Shown: positions 1 through 11,737, numbered from the stretch's first letter. The stretch: DNA of 64,000 nucleotides from Chimonanthus salicifolius (GCA_013350335.1 CM023539.1:39356631-39420630), one strand, 5' to 3'. Program-made: numbers and translations. Notes: a model not told the origin generated them from the letters alone.

Positions 1-130
1 TGTTTATTAATTTGACGTTACTATTGCAATTTGTCAAAGATTGTCTAAACCAAACACGGACTAAGAAAGAATATATATAAATAGATACATTGGCCAACTC
101 AACCTGTGTTGGCTTCTTGAATACAACTTA

Positions 131-327
131 TTTTTTTTAATATGGATATATTCATCTCACATGGGAGGTGAGACTAATTCCATGAGTGTGTAAATCTTTC
201 AATTCATATATATTTGGTAAGTTGATAGAGTAACTTTCATGGGAAGTAGCATGGAGAGGTTGAGCGAGAATTAAACTCAAAATTTCACTTTATGAGGCGA
301 TCGTCTTGACTGTCAAGCCAATCCTTC
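131..327 (-). repeat. SINE-like element, family B
   Basis: On the minus strand this starts with a head like GGCTTGACAGTCAAGACGAT, has a B-box-like stretch, and ends in a domain containing GGATTAGTCTCACC-like sequence and an A-rich tail (T-run at 131-139). The same order of motifs recurs at 27797-27986 (+), 8393-8590 (-), 1265-1465 (+) and 36737-36950 (+), which is why I treat it as one dispersed short element. No target duplication was found here. Boundaries are approximate. Confidence 0.5.
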
Positions 328-405
328 CAGATTATAGTGTTTTGGTGTATCGACTGCCTGTCAAGCCAATCCTTCCAGATTATAGTGTTTTGGTGTATCG
401 ACTGC
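310..405. repeat. 48-bp tandem duplication (2 units)
   Basis: Positions 310-357 are repeated exactly at 358-405. The unit begins CTGTCAAGCCAATCC and ends TATCGACTGC. It starts inside the head of the neighbouring SINE-like element, so the duplication happened after that insertion. It is non-coding. Confidence 0.9.
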
Positions 406-2028
406 CGTGGTAGGGTATCAATGACTGATTTTTATCAACCAGGCCAAGGTCGATACACATTGTATTAAGTTATATATAATTGAAGTCTTCTATCTGGAGA
501 TAAAAATGTTGGCTGAAATCCAAATATAGTCTAATATTTGTTGGACCCATAGAGCCACATTCAGTATCAATATGGGTCAAAATTTTGGCCGAAACGGGTC
601 TAAATATTAGTTGATATTTTCTGAAATTTATGATATTTTGGTTTCTGAGAAGTTAAAAATGTCGAGAAATTGAGCAAAATGGCTGATATTTCAGCCAAAA
701 AGTTTCTCCCCTTGGAACCTCGAATATCGATTTCCTTCAGAATTTAAAACTTAGTCTGAAACTCTGAATGTGATAAGAGCCAATTTAGTTCATTCATTTT
801 CTTTTTTTCTCTTTCTTTCAACATTCAGGCGTTTCTTAGTTGCAATTTAAACTTAAAAATCAAACAGGGAGAGCTCACTGTAATTCTTTTCATACACATG
901 AAGAAATACAGAAGAAAGATGCACATGTAAGAGGATTAACAATGTTATTAATGTTGTCAACATCATTTATTTTTGTCTATTTAACGTTAGTATCATTAAA
1001 TTTGATAAATTGATTTTTATGATTCAACTATTTTTTAAATATATAGCTAACTCAAATTCACCATCTTTGTGATTGTGCTGATCTTTATGTTTATTTTATT
1101 TTATTTTAAATAATGTAAGAAACGAGTTAACAAAATTGGTAATGCATGAGGGTAACTCCACTAAAAATGCAAAATTACCACCATTGCAGCACAACCATTG
1201 CAGTACAGGGCTTGATAACAAAGGAAACATAATTAAAGGAAATTAAATGGTTACTGAGGAAAAAACCCTTAGGGGTTAACTTGATGGTCAATTCTCACTT
1301 TTATTTGTAGGAGGTTTTGAAATCAAGCTCTCCTCAATACAAAAGGGGCCACTCCCCTTAGTTCTGTATCCGGTACATGCCTCAAGGATTAGTCAAGTGG
1401 GATACTTTAAAAATTCATGTAGGATGCTTGGATATCTTGGTCTTCAAAAGAAAAACTAGTGAGGAATAGAGTAAGAAATTAGCCACTGGGAATCCCTTTA
1501 CTATAAAGAGGAACACTTTTATGCAATGTTTTAAAATCCCACTTTTTTAGGTGGTTGAATCCAGTTCAATCTTAATTTTTATTAAATGAGGTTCGATTAT
1601 CTTGAAAACCGTTTTAAAGTTCAAATCCTCAAAAATTCTTAATAAGTTACGGTTCAAAAAGGTAGTATGATGACTCTTAATAACCCCTAGAAAGTTTAGA
1701 ACTTGGTATGTTAGATTATTGTATAGTTATAATTAGTGCGAATAAGATATGTGATTGTTACATTTTTTATATTTTATTTGAATTTGATATTTGATATATA
1801 TTAGCATATATTATACTTTTAGATAATTTATTGTTATTAATTGGTATTAGTTAAGTAATATTATTATAGGTTTGACTGAGTTTTATTATGGTTAAATCCT
1901 GGTTGAACACTATCAAACTCATTCTCTTAAAAAAGTTTGATCCACGAATCCATTTTTAAAATATACTTTTCATGTTGAATCCAATTTTGATAATGGGGAT
2001 GAATGGGCGGAAAGATCAATGCTTTCAT
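406..2028. other. AT-rich intergenic DNA with old repeat debris
   Basis: No supported gene. Positions about 480-740 carry GGCCGAAA and CTGATATTTC motifs resembling the hAT-type element in the last intron of the bHLH gene (26626-26922), but I could not find its ends. Positions about 1265-1465 resemble SINE-like family B (TTAACTTGATGGTCAA head). The rest is AT-rich sequence in which I see nothing definite. Confidence 0.5.
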
Positions 2029-2064
2029 GCGGACTACATTAGGGCTGCGGACTACATTAGGGCT
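2029..2064. repeat. 18-bp tandem duplication at a TIR element end
   Basis: The unit GCGGACTACATTAGGGCT occurs at 2029-2046 and again at 2047-2064. It includes the first bases of the adjoining TIR element (starts 2060), so the element end and its flank were duplicated together. Confidence 0.85.
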
Positions 2065-3543
2065 GCGTATGGATGGGGTAAGAGGGGGTAAGCCCCCGCT
2101 ATCCCTTGTTACCCTCATTTGGTAACAAGGGAGTGAGGGTAAAAATTTGAAAATTTACCCCTTTCATCCCATTTTTGAATACCCCTTTTCACAATACCCT
2201 ATCCCTCAATACCTTTTGCCTTCCTTTCTTTATCAATTAAATACTATAAAATTAAAATATTTCAAAAAAATATATATTAAATAATTAAAAATATTCAAGT
2301 AATTTGAAATTTAATTTTGTTTGAGATTTATTTTAAAAATGGGTCATTTTTAACATGATGCAATTGGATGAGGGGTAAATTTTATGGGGGTTACCCTTGA
2401 GTAGGGGTAACTGTAAGTAGGGGTAAACTGACATATTAACAATTTTATGAGATTAATATTTTTTATTAAATCTATCTACTATAAATAATAAAAGAAAATT
2501 TTATGGAACATAATTTTCAAAATAGCCTATTTTTAAGGGGTGATTCTGTCAAAATTTCGATAAGGTCTCGAAACTCTGAAAGAGTTTGAGGTTAATCATA
2601 ATATCTTTCAGAGTAATTAGTAATTTATTTTCTTGGAAGTTTATTTTAAAAATGTGTCAACATTTTCAACATGATGCATTTGGATGAGGAGTAAATTTTA
2701 CAGGAGTTACCCTTGAGTAGGGGTAACTGTAAGTAGGAGTAACCTGACATAACAATTTTATAAGAATTAATAATTTTTATTTAATTCATATAATATAAAA
2801 AATAAAAATAAAATTTTATGAAACATAATAGTCAAAATTCCTATTTTTAAGGAGTGATTCTGTCCAATTTCGAAAGAGTCTCGAAACTCCAAAAGAGTTT
2901 AAGGTTCATGTTAATATCTTTTGGGGTAATTAGCAATTTATTTTGTTGAATGTTTATTTTAAAAATTTGTCAATATTTTCAACATGATGCATTTGGATGA
3001 GAGGTAAATTTTGCAAGGGTTACCCTTGAGTAGGGGTAACTGTAAACAGGGATAACCTGACATATTAACAATTTTATGAGAATTAATATTTTTATAAAAT
3101 TCATATAATATAAAAAATTATAATTATAAGTTTTTATGAAGAGATATGTTGATATGTTTTATTCATTCATTGGGATTTAAAATAATAATATCAAAAAAAT
3201 TCTTTATTTATTTTTTTAATGTTAGAATGCAAGTGTTCATTTTAAATTATAATTATGAAAAATAATGTATAAAAATAGATAATATTATTATAAATTATAT
3301 TATTAGAATTTACTTCATGAATATTATTTAAAAATTGTTTTATAAAAAAAATATTAATATATCAGATTACCCTTGCTTATAGTTACCAAATAAGATTTTT
3401 TACCCTTAGGGTAAGCTTTTACTTTACCACTGCAATTACCAAACAAGATAAGGGTAATCCCAGTTCAAGAGTCACCCCTACTCAAGGGTGACCCCTACTC
3501 GGGGTAACCCATCTAAAATTTACCCCTCATCCAAACGCAGCCC
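2060..3543. mobile_element. TIR element, GGGCTGCGTTTGGATG family (1.48 kb)
   Basis: The left end GGGCTGCGTATGGATG is the inverse of the right end CATCCAAACGCAGCCC, and both ends are flanked by TA (2058-2059 and 3544-3545). No transposase is present, so it is non-autonomous. Inside, a block of about 310 bp is repeated three times (around 2370, 2683 and 3000), each with GGATGAGGGGTAAATTTT, TTACCCTTGAGTAGGGGTAAC and an AT-rich stretch. Other copies of the family here are 160-450 bp, so this one has grown by internal repetition. A 2-bp TA duplication suggests a Tc1/mariner-like mechanism, but the TIR is not the usual Stowaway one, so the superfamily is left open. Confidence 0.75.
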
Positions 3544-3546
3544 TAA

Positions 3547-3992
3547 GGCTCCATTTGGATTGGGGGTAGGGGTAATGGGGGTAACTTCCCGTTACCTTGT
3601 TTGGTAACGGAGATGTGAGGGTAAAAATTTACCCTTTTCCCTCTCTTTTTGAAAATCCTTTGGAGCATGGGGTTTTCATGAAACCCGTGCCCCTCCTTAC
3701 CCCTCTTTACCACCTCTTTGCACCTATGTAGCAAATATTTTTTAATAATTATGTTTAATAAAATTTTATTTTTATTTTTTTATATTATATGGATTTAATA
3801 AAAAATATTAATTATCATAAAATTATTAATATATCAGGTTATCCCTGATTACCATTATAAAACAAGATTTTTTTCTCTCAGGGTAAGTTTTAATTTTACC
3901 TCTATAGTTATCAATTAAGATAAGGATAACACCTATTAAAGGGTAACCTCGAATAACCCTTACAAAATTTACCTCTTATCCAAACGCAACCC
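3547..3992. mobile_element. TIR element, GGGCTGCGTTTGGATG family (446 bp)
   Basis: The left end GGCTCCATTTGGATTGGGG pairs with the right end TTATCCAAACGCAACCC. It lies immediately right of the 1.48-kb copy, separated by only TAA. It shares the internal GGGTAAC/GTTACCC blocks. There is no coding capacity, and the target duplication is not clear on the right side. Confidence 0.7.
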
Positions 3993-4909
3993 AAATTGAT
4001 AGGTTTTCATGATCAGTTTGGAATTTGGATTATACGATATTTGGCATTGATATGAGGTCCATTTTTATCCTACAAAATAAAAATAATTTTTGATTTGAGA
4101 AATTAAAAAAAAATCCAATTAAACACGTAACGTCATTAAATTTAAATTAAGTAAAATGAATGGCTGAAATGAATCTTCATATCAATAATTGGCTTTGTGT
4201 TGCGAGGAAACAGTCAAGTTGATGAGTTAATTGAAAATAGATAAAAAAACTTAAATAAAATTTTATGTTTATACTCTTGACACAATCTCTAGTTTATTTT
4301 GATAACGTCATTTTGTTTAATAAATTAGTAAATTATTAAAATCTGAATCGAGTTGTGAGAACTGATGACTTAATTGTGTTGGATTAGAGTTTTCACTTTG
4401 ATATTGGACCCATCAAAAGCTGAGTAAATCACTTTGACTACAATTTCAGAGGCAATTCAATTGTATGTAGGAACTAGATTTAATTCAAAAAATGATAAAA
4501 AAAAAAGAGGCCGTATAAATTTGAAGTAAACTCACATCAGCTATTAATCCTATTATACATCTCCATAGGGAGGGTTCTCGGTATTGACCCAACAAGACTA
4601 ATCTGGAGCCCACACCGCCATTGCCCACACAGCCAGCCTTGATAAGGCTGGTGGTAACACCAAGGTTTGATCTCGAGACATGAGGCAAACCCCACCCCAA
4701 TGACCACTTGCACTACTCACCTCGTTATATTATCTTGTGATTTAGATGCCTTAGGCTCCCATCAGGTCAACTTAGGTCTCAAAAGTTTAGAGGATTGATA
4801 ATTTTTTAGGCGCTTAATTTAATAATGAGGATCAGCTAATGATCACGTTAAGTTGAGGAGAGATGCCCAATAGTTTAAAGAGTTTGAATCAATAAAAAAT
4901 GATCTCATC
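3993..4909. other. AT-rich intergenic DNA, nothing recognised
   Basis: No gene, RNA or clear repeat was recognised. The longest reading frame here (minus strand, 4485-4700) has no family resemblance and no conserved motif. Confidence 0.5.
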
Positions 4910-5285
4910 CTTGGGTTTAAATATCGGCTTTTTGAACTCGATATATCGGCTGATTGTAACGGCCGTACATCGTTCATATTGGCAATATCGGCCATGATAT
5001 CACCAATATGAATAAATATCATGATTTGTTTTAAAAAAAATTGAGATCGGTCGTGGGTCCAGCCGATATCTCGGTCGATATGGGGTGAATATCGGCCGAG
5101 TTTTTGGTTTTTAATTTTTAGGAATTTTTATTTTAAAAAAGAAGCTTGTTTTTTAAAAAATGTAATTAAAAAAAAAAACGACTGATATTTCAGAAAAAGA
5201 GAGGAGAGAAGTTCATATCGCTGATATATTGGCCGATATCATGATAACAATTGATATTTCGGGTGAAATGATATTTTCACCCTTG
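4910..5285. mobile_element. Non-autonomous hAT-type element, TATCGGCCGATA family (376 bp)
   Basis: The left end CTTGGGTTTAAATATCGG is matched in inverted form by the right end (CAAGGGTGAAAATATC when reversed). Subterminal TATCGGCTGAT/GGCCGATAT motifs fill both ends, with an A-rich middle and a GAGAGGAGAGAA stretch. The flanking 8-mers ATCTCATC and GCCTCACC differ only by transitions (5 of 8 match), which fits an old insertion. No coding capacity. Confidence 0.65.
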
Positions 5286-5755
5286 GCCTCACCAATGATG
5301 TCCATAATTTGCGGGGAACTTTGTGCATCTTAAGTTTTACCCAATACTTTTGTATTTGAGAAAAAATGAGGGTTTTGAGTTTCTTTATCATAAAAAAATG
5401 GTCTCACCAATTGATTTACATTTATGAATAGAAAATTTATGGACCCTCAATTTAGCCATTCATACATAGAGGGCTCTGAAAAAGAAACTCTCTTTGAAGA
5501 CTACACCATATTTAGACAAATTATGTGCATAGTGTAAAGGGTTTGGATCAATCATAAGTAGCCTGGGCCTGAAGTGGGCTAGCCCATACCTCGCTCGGGA
5601 TGGGCTGAGGTTGCCCTGTATGCTTGAAGGGCTGATTATCTACCAAGCCCGTCCAATGTAATCCACCAAACCATCAAACTATTTTCAGACTGATAGGTGT
5701 TTGTGCCTAATTTTCAGGTCTGAATCTAAATCCATATATGAATAGTCAGCCCAGG

Positions 5756-6269
5756 CTAAGGTCCAAATATCGGCCGATACATATCGTATCGGCCGATATA
5801 TATCGGTTTTTTTAAACCGAGTAATATCGGCCGATACGATAAGTATCGGCTATACATACCGAATATCGGTCACAATATCGGTATTTAATTTTTTTTTTTT
5901 TTTAAAACACCAATACAGTTTTTTGCGGTTTTTACACGGTTTTTCATGGTTTTTTGCGGTTTTCCACGGTTTACGGTTCTCGTGGGGTATTCACGGTTTT
6001 TTGCGGTTTTCGCGGTTTTCCGCGGTTTTCCACGGTTTTCCGCAGTTCAGGGTTTACGGTTCTCAGGGGTGTTCACGGTTTTTTACGGTTTTTTGCAGTT
6101 TTTTGCGGTTTTGTCACGGTTCATCACTGTTCATCACAGTTTTTTGCTGTTTTTTCACGGTTCCGATATCGGAGGAGAGAGAAAATGCCGATATCGGTAT
6201 GAGAGATAAAATTATCGGCCGAAATATCGTCCGTATCGCATATTGGCCGAGCTGATTTTTGAATCCCTG
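5756..6269. mobile_element. hAT-type element, TATCGGCCGATA family, nested (514 bp)
   Basis: Starts CTAAGGTCCAAATATCGG and ends with the inverse of CAGGGATTCAAAAATCAG. The flanking 8-mers are AGCCCAGG (5748-5755) and AGCCCAGC (6270-6277), 7 of 8 identical. Left part: close-packed TATCGGCCGATA palindromes (5768-5885). Middle: about 220 bp of CACGGTTTT/TTTTGCGG repeats (5926-6163). Right part: CGATATCGGAGGAGAGAG and further GCCGATAT motifs. Reading frames through the repeat tract are low-complexity and not credible genes. Confidence 0.85.
5926..6163. repeat. CGGTTTT-type minisatellite inside a hAT-type element
   Basis: Irregular head-to-tail units of about 8-14 bp alternate CACGGTTTT, TGCGGTTTT and CGCGGTTTTC. 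A shorter version sits at the same place in the copy at 54644-55137, so it is part of the element and varies in length. Confidence 0.85.
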
Positions 6270-6769
6270 AGCCCAGCGGTCCGAATATCCGATGTGATAC
6301 GATTTTAAAACCTTATCATATCGGCCGATATAATTAGTATTGGTCGATATTGGCTGATATGCCGATATTTTGGCCGCATCATATCGGCTGATATCTCGGT
6401 GGTTTTTGTTAAAAAAAAAAAAAAAGGAAAAGAGAATTTTATCGGCCGATAATATTTTTTGGACCCTTTGAGTCAGCCCAATAACCAAATGGTCTTGGTC
6501 AGTACAAGATTGGCTCTTGGCCCAGATGAAAGTCCACAACTCCATATCTTATAATTTGGTGGATCCACTTATGATTAAAAAGATTATTTTGTATTTCTAG
6601 AATATCATCATTCTTCATAGGTGAAAGCTTACGGTAACAAAACTAAAAACTGGAACATCTTCTGCTCTGCTCTGCTCTACCAGCCATGAAATTTCATGCC
6701 GGGGCCACAGATCTATCTCTACTTATTGCCACTTTGATGTTGAGGAATTCATATTGTAAATTTTTTTAT

Positions 6770-6925
6770 AACACAGATATCTTCACTTCATATTAAAAGT
6801 GAAATTGATCTCATGGATAGACAAAACTACTCATAAACTTCTTGTATCAAATAAGTCTGGAAAAAGTCGAACCTAAAACCTCTAATCTAATATTTCAAAC
6901 TTAGACCAAAGCTATCCATGTGGAT
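6770..6925 (-). repeat. SINE-like element, family C (tRNA-like head)
   Basis: On the minus strand the order is a decayed TAGTTCAGTTGATC-type A-box region, an AGATTAGAGGTTTTAGGTTC stretch like a B box, and a tail domain like GATCAATTTCACTTTTAA. The closest relative in the window is 44715-44846 (-). Boundaries are approximate and no target duplication was found. Confidence 0.45.
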
Positions 6926-8392
6926 CGTAGAATTTTTTTTCTTCAACCACATATAGTACAAACCTTTTTTTTGGAACTGGAGAACTATTAAGAATGGTCG
7001 TTCATCCTAATACGGGTAAAATCTTTTAGGACACACATGATGGAGTGAAATTCTCATTTTACCACTACCAATAGACCACTCATCAAATACCGGTGAACCG
7101 ATAACAAGCCGCTTTGCATGTATATGTTCTGCATATCAGTTTACTGGTACTTGATGAGCGGTATACCGATAGGAGTAAAATGAGAATTTCATTCTATCCC
7201 GTGTCTATTAAGAATTCATATTAGGGATTGTAATCATTATGGCTGTGGTAATGGTTAGATTATAATTATCTTAATTTTGGATAGTGTTATTTGTGATGAT
7301 TTGTTGCCATCTTTGAATGATTCAGATTGAATGTATCTACGCTTTATATATGATTATATGATGAATATATGATCCTAGTTTCACTGTAGTAACACGATTG
7401 AAAGATTTAATAGCTCTTCAAGCTTACTATTTCCATCACCATTTCTACAGCACAACAGTTTGCTTTCTGTCCATGGTTTTTTTTTTTTATATTAGCACCC
7501 GCCATCATTTTAGCACGAATGAAGTTCCAAATTTCAATAAATACATTACCACCGTCATTTTGTTGCCATTACCGTGGCTCTTTGTTATCACGAATGTTAG
7601 TGCCATTATGTTGATTTGGATTTTTTTTTCCTGAATTTGCTTGTTTGTAACTTGGTTTGGACCATCTATTTGTTGGTTCTAATTGTTGTGCAATGATTCA
7701 CATCTTTTGGCTGCATTAATATATTTCTTCATATTTCTATTTTGGAAATGCTTGCATCTGTTTTTTTGAATGTGGTTTCTGGCTCCTTTTGCTTCTCTCT
7801 TGTTAGATCAACAGTAGCACGTTGATCATATCATCTACTCCACTCCCACAAGTTCATGTTTTGCTCCACCAGATGATATTATTTGATCATTTAATTGTCA
7901 AGTTATATAAATTCAAATTCAAGTACTTGATCTTCAAAGGGATTTGACATTTTGGATTAGTTTTTATTTTGTTGTTTTGGCTAGTCGAAGTTGTTATAAA
8001 CCCCCGTAAAAATGAAACCCTTCTCTCTTTTGCTACAGAGTAATATTATTTTGTGAAAAACACAAATATGAGAACTTTTCCTCTTCTCACAAAGAATCCA
8101 TTTTGTAGAGGGGAATGGAGGGATTAGAAAAGACAATGTTATGTTATTTTTTTAGTAAAAATAAAAGTTGACTCAAATAACTAAAATTTTTGGGTTTCAA
8201 TAGTCTGACATAATATTGGATTTCACGGTCAATCTTAGATGATATGAATGGACCTAACATATAACCTTTTTATGTGAAATTGATTTTCTCAAAAAAATAT
8301 GACGAACAACTCACAAAATTCAAAATGATTGTCCATATATTTTGTAGAGAAATGATTTTATACTAATGACAAGATATTTTTTTTGTGACCAA

Positions 8393-8590
8393 AGTTTTCA
8401 AGAGTCTCACTTGTACTTGAAGATGAGACATTTTAATCCGATTAATCTTCAGGGCATGTGCAAGTCTCTCAATCCCAAATACATCGGGTAAACAACTACA
8501 GGGAGTAATCCAAAAGGTGTTGAGCGTTGACCAAACTCAAGACCTTCTTTCATGAGGAGAATTTCTTGACCGTCAGAGCAATCTCCTCTT
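8393..8590 (-). repeat. SINE-like element, family B
   Basis: Reversed, it reads a CTCTGACGGTCAAGAAATTC head, CCTCATGAAAGAAGGTC, GAGTTTGGTCAACGC as the B-box area, then GGGATTGAGAGACTTGCACA and a tail. It has the same motif order as 27797-27986. Boundaries are approximate. Confidence 0.45.
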
Positions 8591-10032
8591 GAGTTAAGAT
8601 GGTATTTTGTCCAAGATATTATTTGTATATATTTTTACTCCATGATTAGTTTCATGATTTGGATCATATATCTTAAAATCTATAAGTTATGAACAATGCT
8701 TCCCGGCCTCTCCTCCTAAAAAATCATTTTCCACATCTCATATAAAACACAACCAAGTCCCAAAGCCAATTTTCATGAAAAAGGTTCGTTTGAAATAATA
8801 AAAAAATAATTTCAACATGTAAATTATTTTCTATTTTTACAGAAAATATCACATAGAAATATGCGCTAAAATACAAGCCAGTGAACCAGTTCACAACATA
8901 AAATTTATCTAAAATACTAGTCCCGAGGACCATGGATTTCCAAACCAGCATACTTCATACGAGGGGGTGCACGTGGCAACAACATACTAGGCATTCGCAC
9001 ACATGTGATCAATCAGAGCAGTTGAAGCCGTCACCCAAGCATAGAACATCGGGCTCCATCATCCTTATCAAAGTTTAGTAAATAATTTTCTGTTTTATCG
9101 GGGCTATTTTCAATTTTAACCGTTTATGTGAAATGATCAAACTGATTGGATAATCTTACCGTTGAAAACACTAGTGCTATCCTGGCCGTTGATTATACTT
9201 ACAGTAGAAGACTTAGAACTGAAGTATAGAAGCAGATGGATCTGCCCGGGTTTCTGCGGGCAGCCAGACCTGCCCCCGCTGATCGTGGAGGAATATTCTC
9301 GACACATAATTCAAGAGAATTTATTTTTCCCCACTTGCAGAAGCCAAAAGCTTTTTCTACACCCGTGTGTGCATTAGAACATTCTAAAATGTAAAGTAAA
9401 AAAAATAAAAAATAAAATAAAAATGATAGTATGAGAAAAAAATCTATTATAACATAAATTTTAAATTGTATTATTAATAAAATAAAAAAAATAAAACTTC
9501 ACAGATTTTTGTTCATTTAAAGACTGTGATTAAAAATTCAAATAAAATTTTCTGAACCTGTTCACTATCATAATCTTTCTGATAAGTTCACAAACTCCAT
9601 TATGAAATATTATAAAAAGACTTTTATTTAGAGACATTTGGTGTATTCTTGAATTCAATTTTCTTTAAATGATCTATATTTTTTTTAAAATTTACTATTA
9701 CAATTACATATACTGGTTTTAAATGTTTGATCAATATTATTGCGAGTGTGTACTAAATTTAGAATTTGGGATAATTTGAGGTATCAAGAGACAAAAGAAT
9801 AGGAAAACTATGATATGTTTGGATATTTTTGGGTCTCGAATGTAAGAACCTCATGTGAAACTCATTTTATGTTAAATTTATTTTCAAATATAGAGTCAAA
9901 TTTTAATAATAGTAAATTAAAATATTTATCTAGTAATTCATTTCTAATCTTAAAAAATAAGAAATTCACACGATTCAATAAGTTATTTTTATAATATAAA
10001 TATAATAACCACTTTAATAATTTGTTCACAAT

Positions 10033-10035
<3 letters not shown>

Positions 10036-10066
<31 letters not shown>
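10036..10066. repeat. (TA)n microsatellite
   Basis: About 15 consecutive TA units. No gene nearby. Confidence 0.95.
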
Positions 10067-10067
<1 letters not shown>

Positions 10068-10800
10068 CATAGAACTCACTTTTAGATATTGCCTATTAAA
10101 ATATTTGAAATTATTTTCAGTGTAAAATGCTATGCTTTATTCCCCAAAATTCATCATTAGTCTTTTTACGTAATCATGAGTACGAATAACTAAATGTTGA
10201 AATTTGTAGGGCCAAGGGAGAAACCGCCGTCTTAGGTCGGCATCTGCCATTCAATGGAGGATCAAATTACGAGAAAGCCCTTCTATCAACCACGGTGGTT
10301 CGGTGCATTCCATCCCAAAATTCTTACTGGGTCGTCTCAATCATATTATTTGAATAATTTTCATTAGGTTTATTTAACTGTAATAATATATTTTAAAAAT
10401 ATTTTTTAATTTTATATAAAACCACATTGGAAATATGATTTTTTAATTTTATCTTTTAATATGAAAATAAAATATTTTAATTTAAAAGTGATATTGAAAT
10501 CTGCATTTACATTGAGTCATCAATTTTTTTTTTTACTTTATATTAGAAAAGTAAAATATGCTTTTAAAAATATATTTTTACAATTAAATAGAACTGATGA
10601 AAATAATTTAAATGATATGGTTTTTGAAACCCATCAGAGTACAATTCTCAAAAAAAAAAAAAAAAAAAAAAATGGCATGAATGCTCCCACGTGAGGACCA
10701 ATCTATTTTCACTGAGTGCTCACAGTTGGACCACTCTATGCTCTATACTGAGTCTGCCCAAAACACGTCGGGCTTTTGCAGGTTCAAGTCTGAGTGTACC

Positions 10801-10860
10801 TGTTTGAGACCATTAAAAATCCAAACTGTTTGTTTGAGACCATTAAAAATCCAACCGTTC
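10801..10860. repeat. 30-bp tandem duplication (2 units)
   Basis: TGTTTGAGACCATTAAAAAT plus about 10 bases, repeated at 10801-10830 and 10831-10860 with a few differences at the end of the unit. Confidence 0.85.
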
Positions 10861-11191
10861 ATATTGAAAGTAGAAATTGTGACTTATGAGTGGACAAAAT
10901 TTGAACTCAAAACATAATTTCTATCCACTTGATGTTAGAGGACAAAGTCGTCACGTATTCTTGTCTTTGTGATTCTTAAGAATGTCTGATGACTTTGAAC
11001 ACTAAAATCAATTGGTTAAAGTTATAATTTTAAACTCAAATTTCATTCATTTATAGTTCATTATGTCTCTTTTGAATCTGAATAGTAATTCTTCTAATTA
11101 ATTTTAAAATAGTTTTAAAAAAAATAAAAACGATCTACATGCACAAATACACTTGGAATGACCTAACAGGGCTCCAAAATTTTGTCTGATT

Positions 11192-11338
11192 CAGGGATTT
11201 TAATATCGGTCTATACGTGCTGATATCGGATGATATCCGATATAGCCGAAATTGTCTGATATCAGTGGTTTTAATTAAAAAAAAAATTAGAGAAAAATTT
11301 CACGACCATATTAGCCGATACCGATATTTTAAACTATG
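11192..11338. mobile_element. hAT-type element, TATCGGCCGATA family (147 bp)
   Basis: Starts CAGGGATTTTAATATCGG and ends with the inverse of CATAGTTTAAAATATCGG. The flanking 8-mers GTCTGATT and TTCTAATC match at 5 of 8. The inside holds TGATATCGGATGATATCCGAT and an A-run. Non-coding. Confidence 0.65.
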
Positions 11339-11589
11339 TTCTAATCTAATGGGATGGCATGTGTGTTCAATCCTGTTTGTATATTGGTGGGTTCGGTTGA
11401 GTTTCAGACTGGGTTTAGACCGAGGACTAGCCCTCGAAATGAATAACTGAGCCCTACAACTCAATGGGCCACAAATGCCACGTACACAATTTCCAATCGT
11501 TTATATTTAAAAGATCTACACCGGAAATGTTAAAAAGAAAGAGAAAAATCTTCGAAAGATTGAACATTAATTGAAGTTGAATACATGAT

Positions 11590-11737
11590 CATGGGAGTGA
11601 AAAAAAGGTTCTCGTTCGAGAAATTGGTCGATAAATTTTCTCTTCTTCTTATTATTATTTTTCTTTATAAAAACCATCGATATCGGCCAATATGATGCGG
11701 GTATAATATCGATATATCAGCCGATATTCGGACACCT
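11590..11737. mobile_element. hAT-type element, TATCGGCCGATA family, degraded (about 148 bp)
   Basis: The flanking 8-mers ACATGATC (left) and ACATGATG (right) match at 7 of 8. The right end has GATATCGGCCAATATGATG and CCGATATTCGGACACCT; the left end is eroded (ATGGGAGTG). Ends are accurate to a few bases. Confidence 0.55.

Larger units (their letters stand above)
5752..6470. mobile_element. hAT-type element (about 197 bp), split near its left end by a second copy
   Basis: The outer element is flanked by a perfect 8-bp duplication AGTCAGCC (5744-5751 and 6471-6478). Its first four bases (5752-5755) are separated from the rest (6274-6470) by another family member. The right end TTTTTTGGACCCTTTG is the inverse of its CAGCGGTCCGAAT start. 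The middle holds TATCGGCCGATA, TCGGCTGATAT and an A-run at about 6412-6425. Confidence 0.75.
6479..11191. other. Intergenic AT-rich DNA with scattered repeats
   Basis: No supported gene. About 6770-6925 resembles SINE-like family C on the minus strand, and 8393-8590 family B on the minus strand; a (TA)n run (10036-10066), a poly-A run (about 10650-10671) and a 30-bp tandem duplication (10801-10860) are also present. The reading frames at 7398-7634 (+), 8724-8951 (-) and 9162-9377 (+) are short, lack recognisable motifs and are not called as genes. Confidence 0.5.

Noticed and set aside
5923..6255. Three overlapping open frames of 82-110 residues on the plus strand
   Set aside because: All come from the CGGTTTT repeat inside a hAT-type element. 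Phe/Gly/Arg-rich low-complexity text in all three frames is not a gene.
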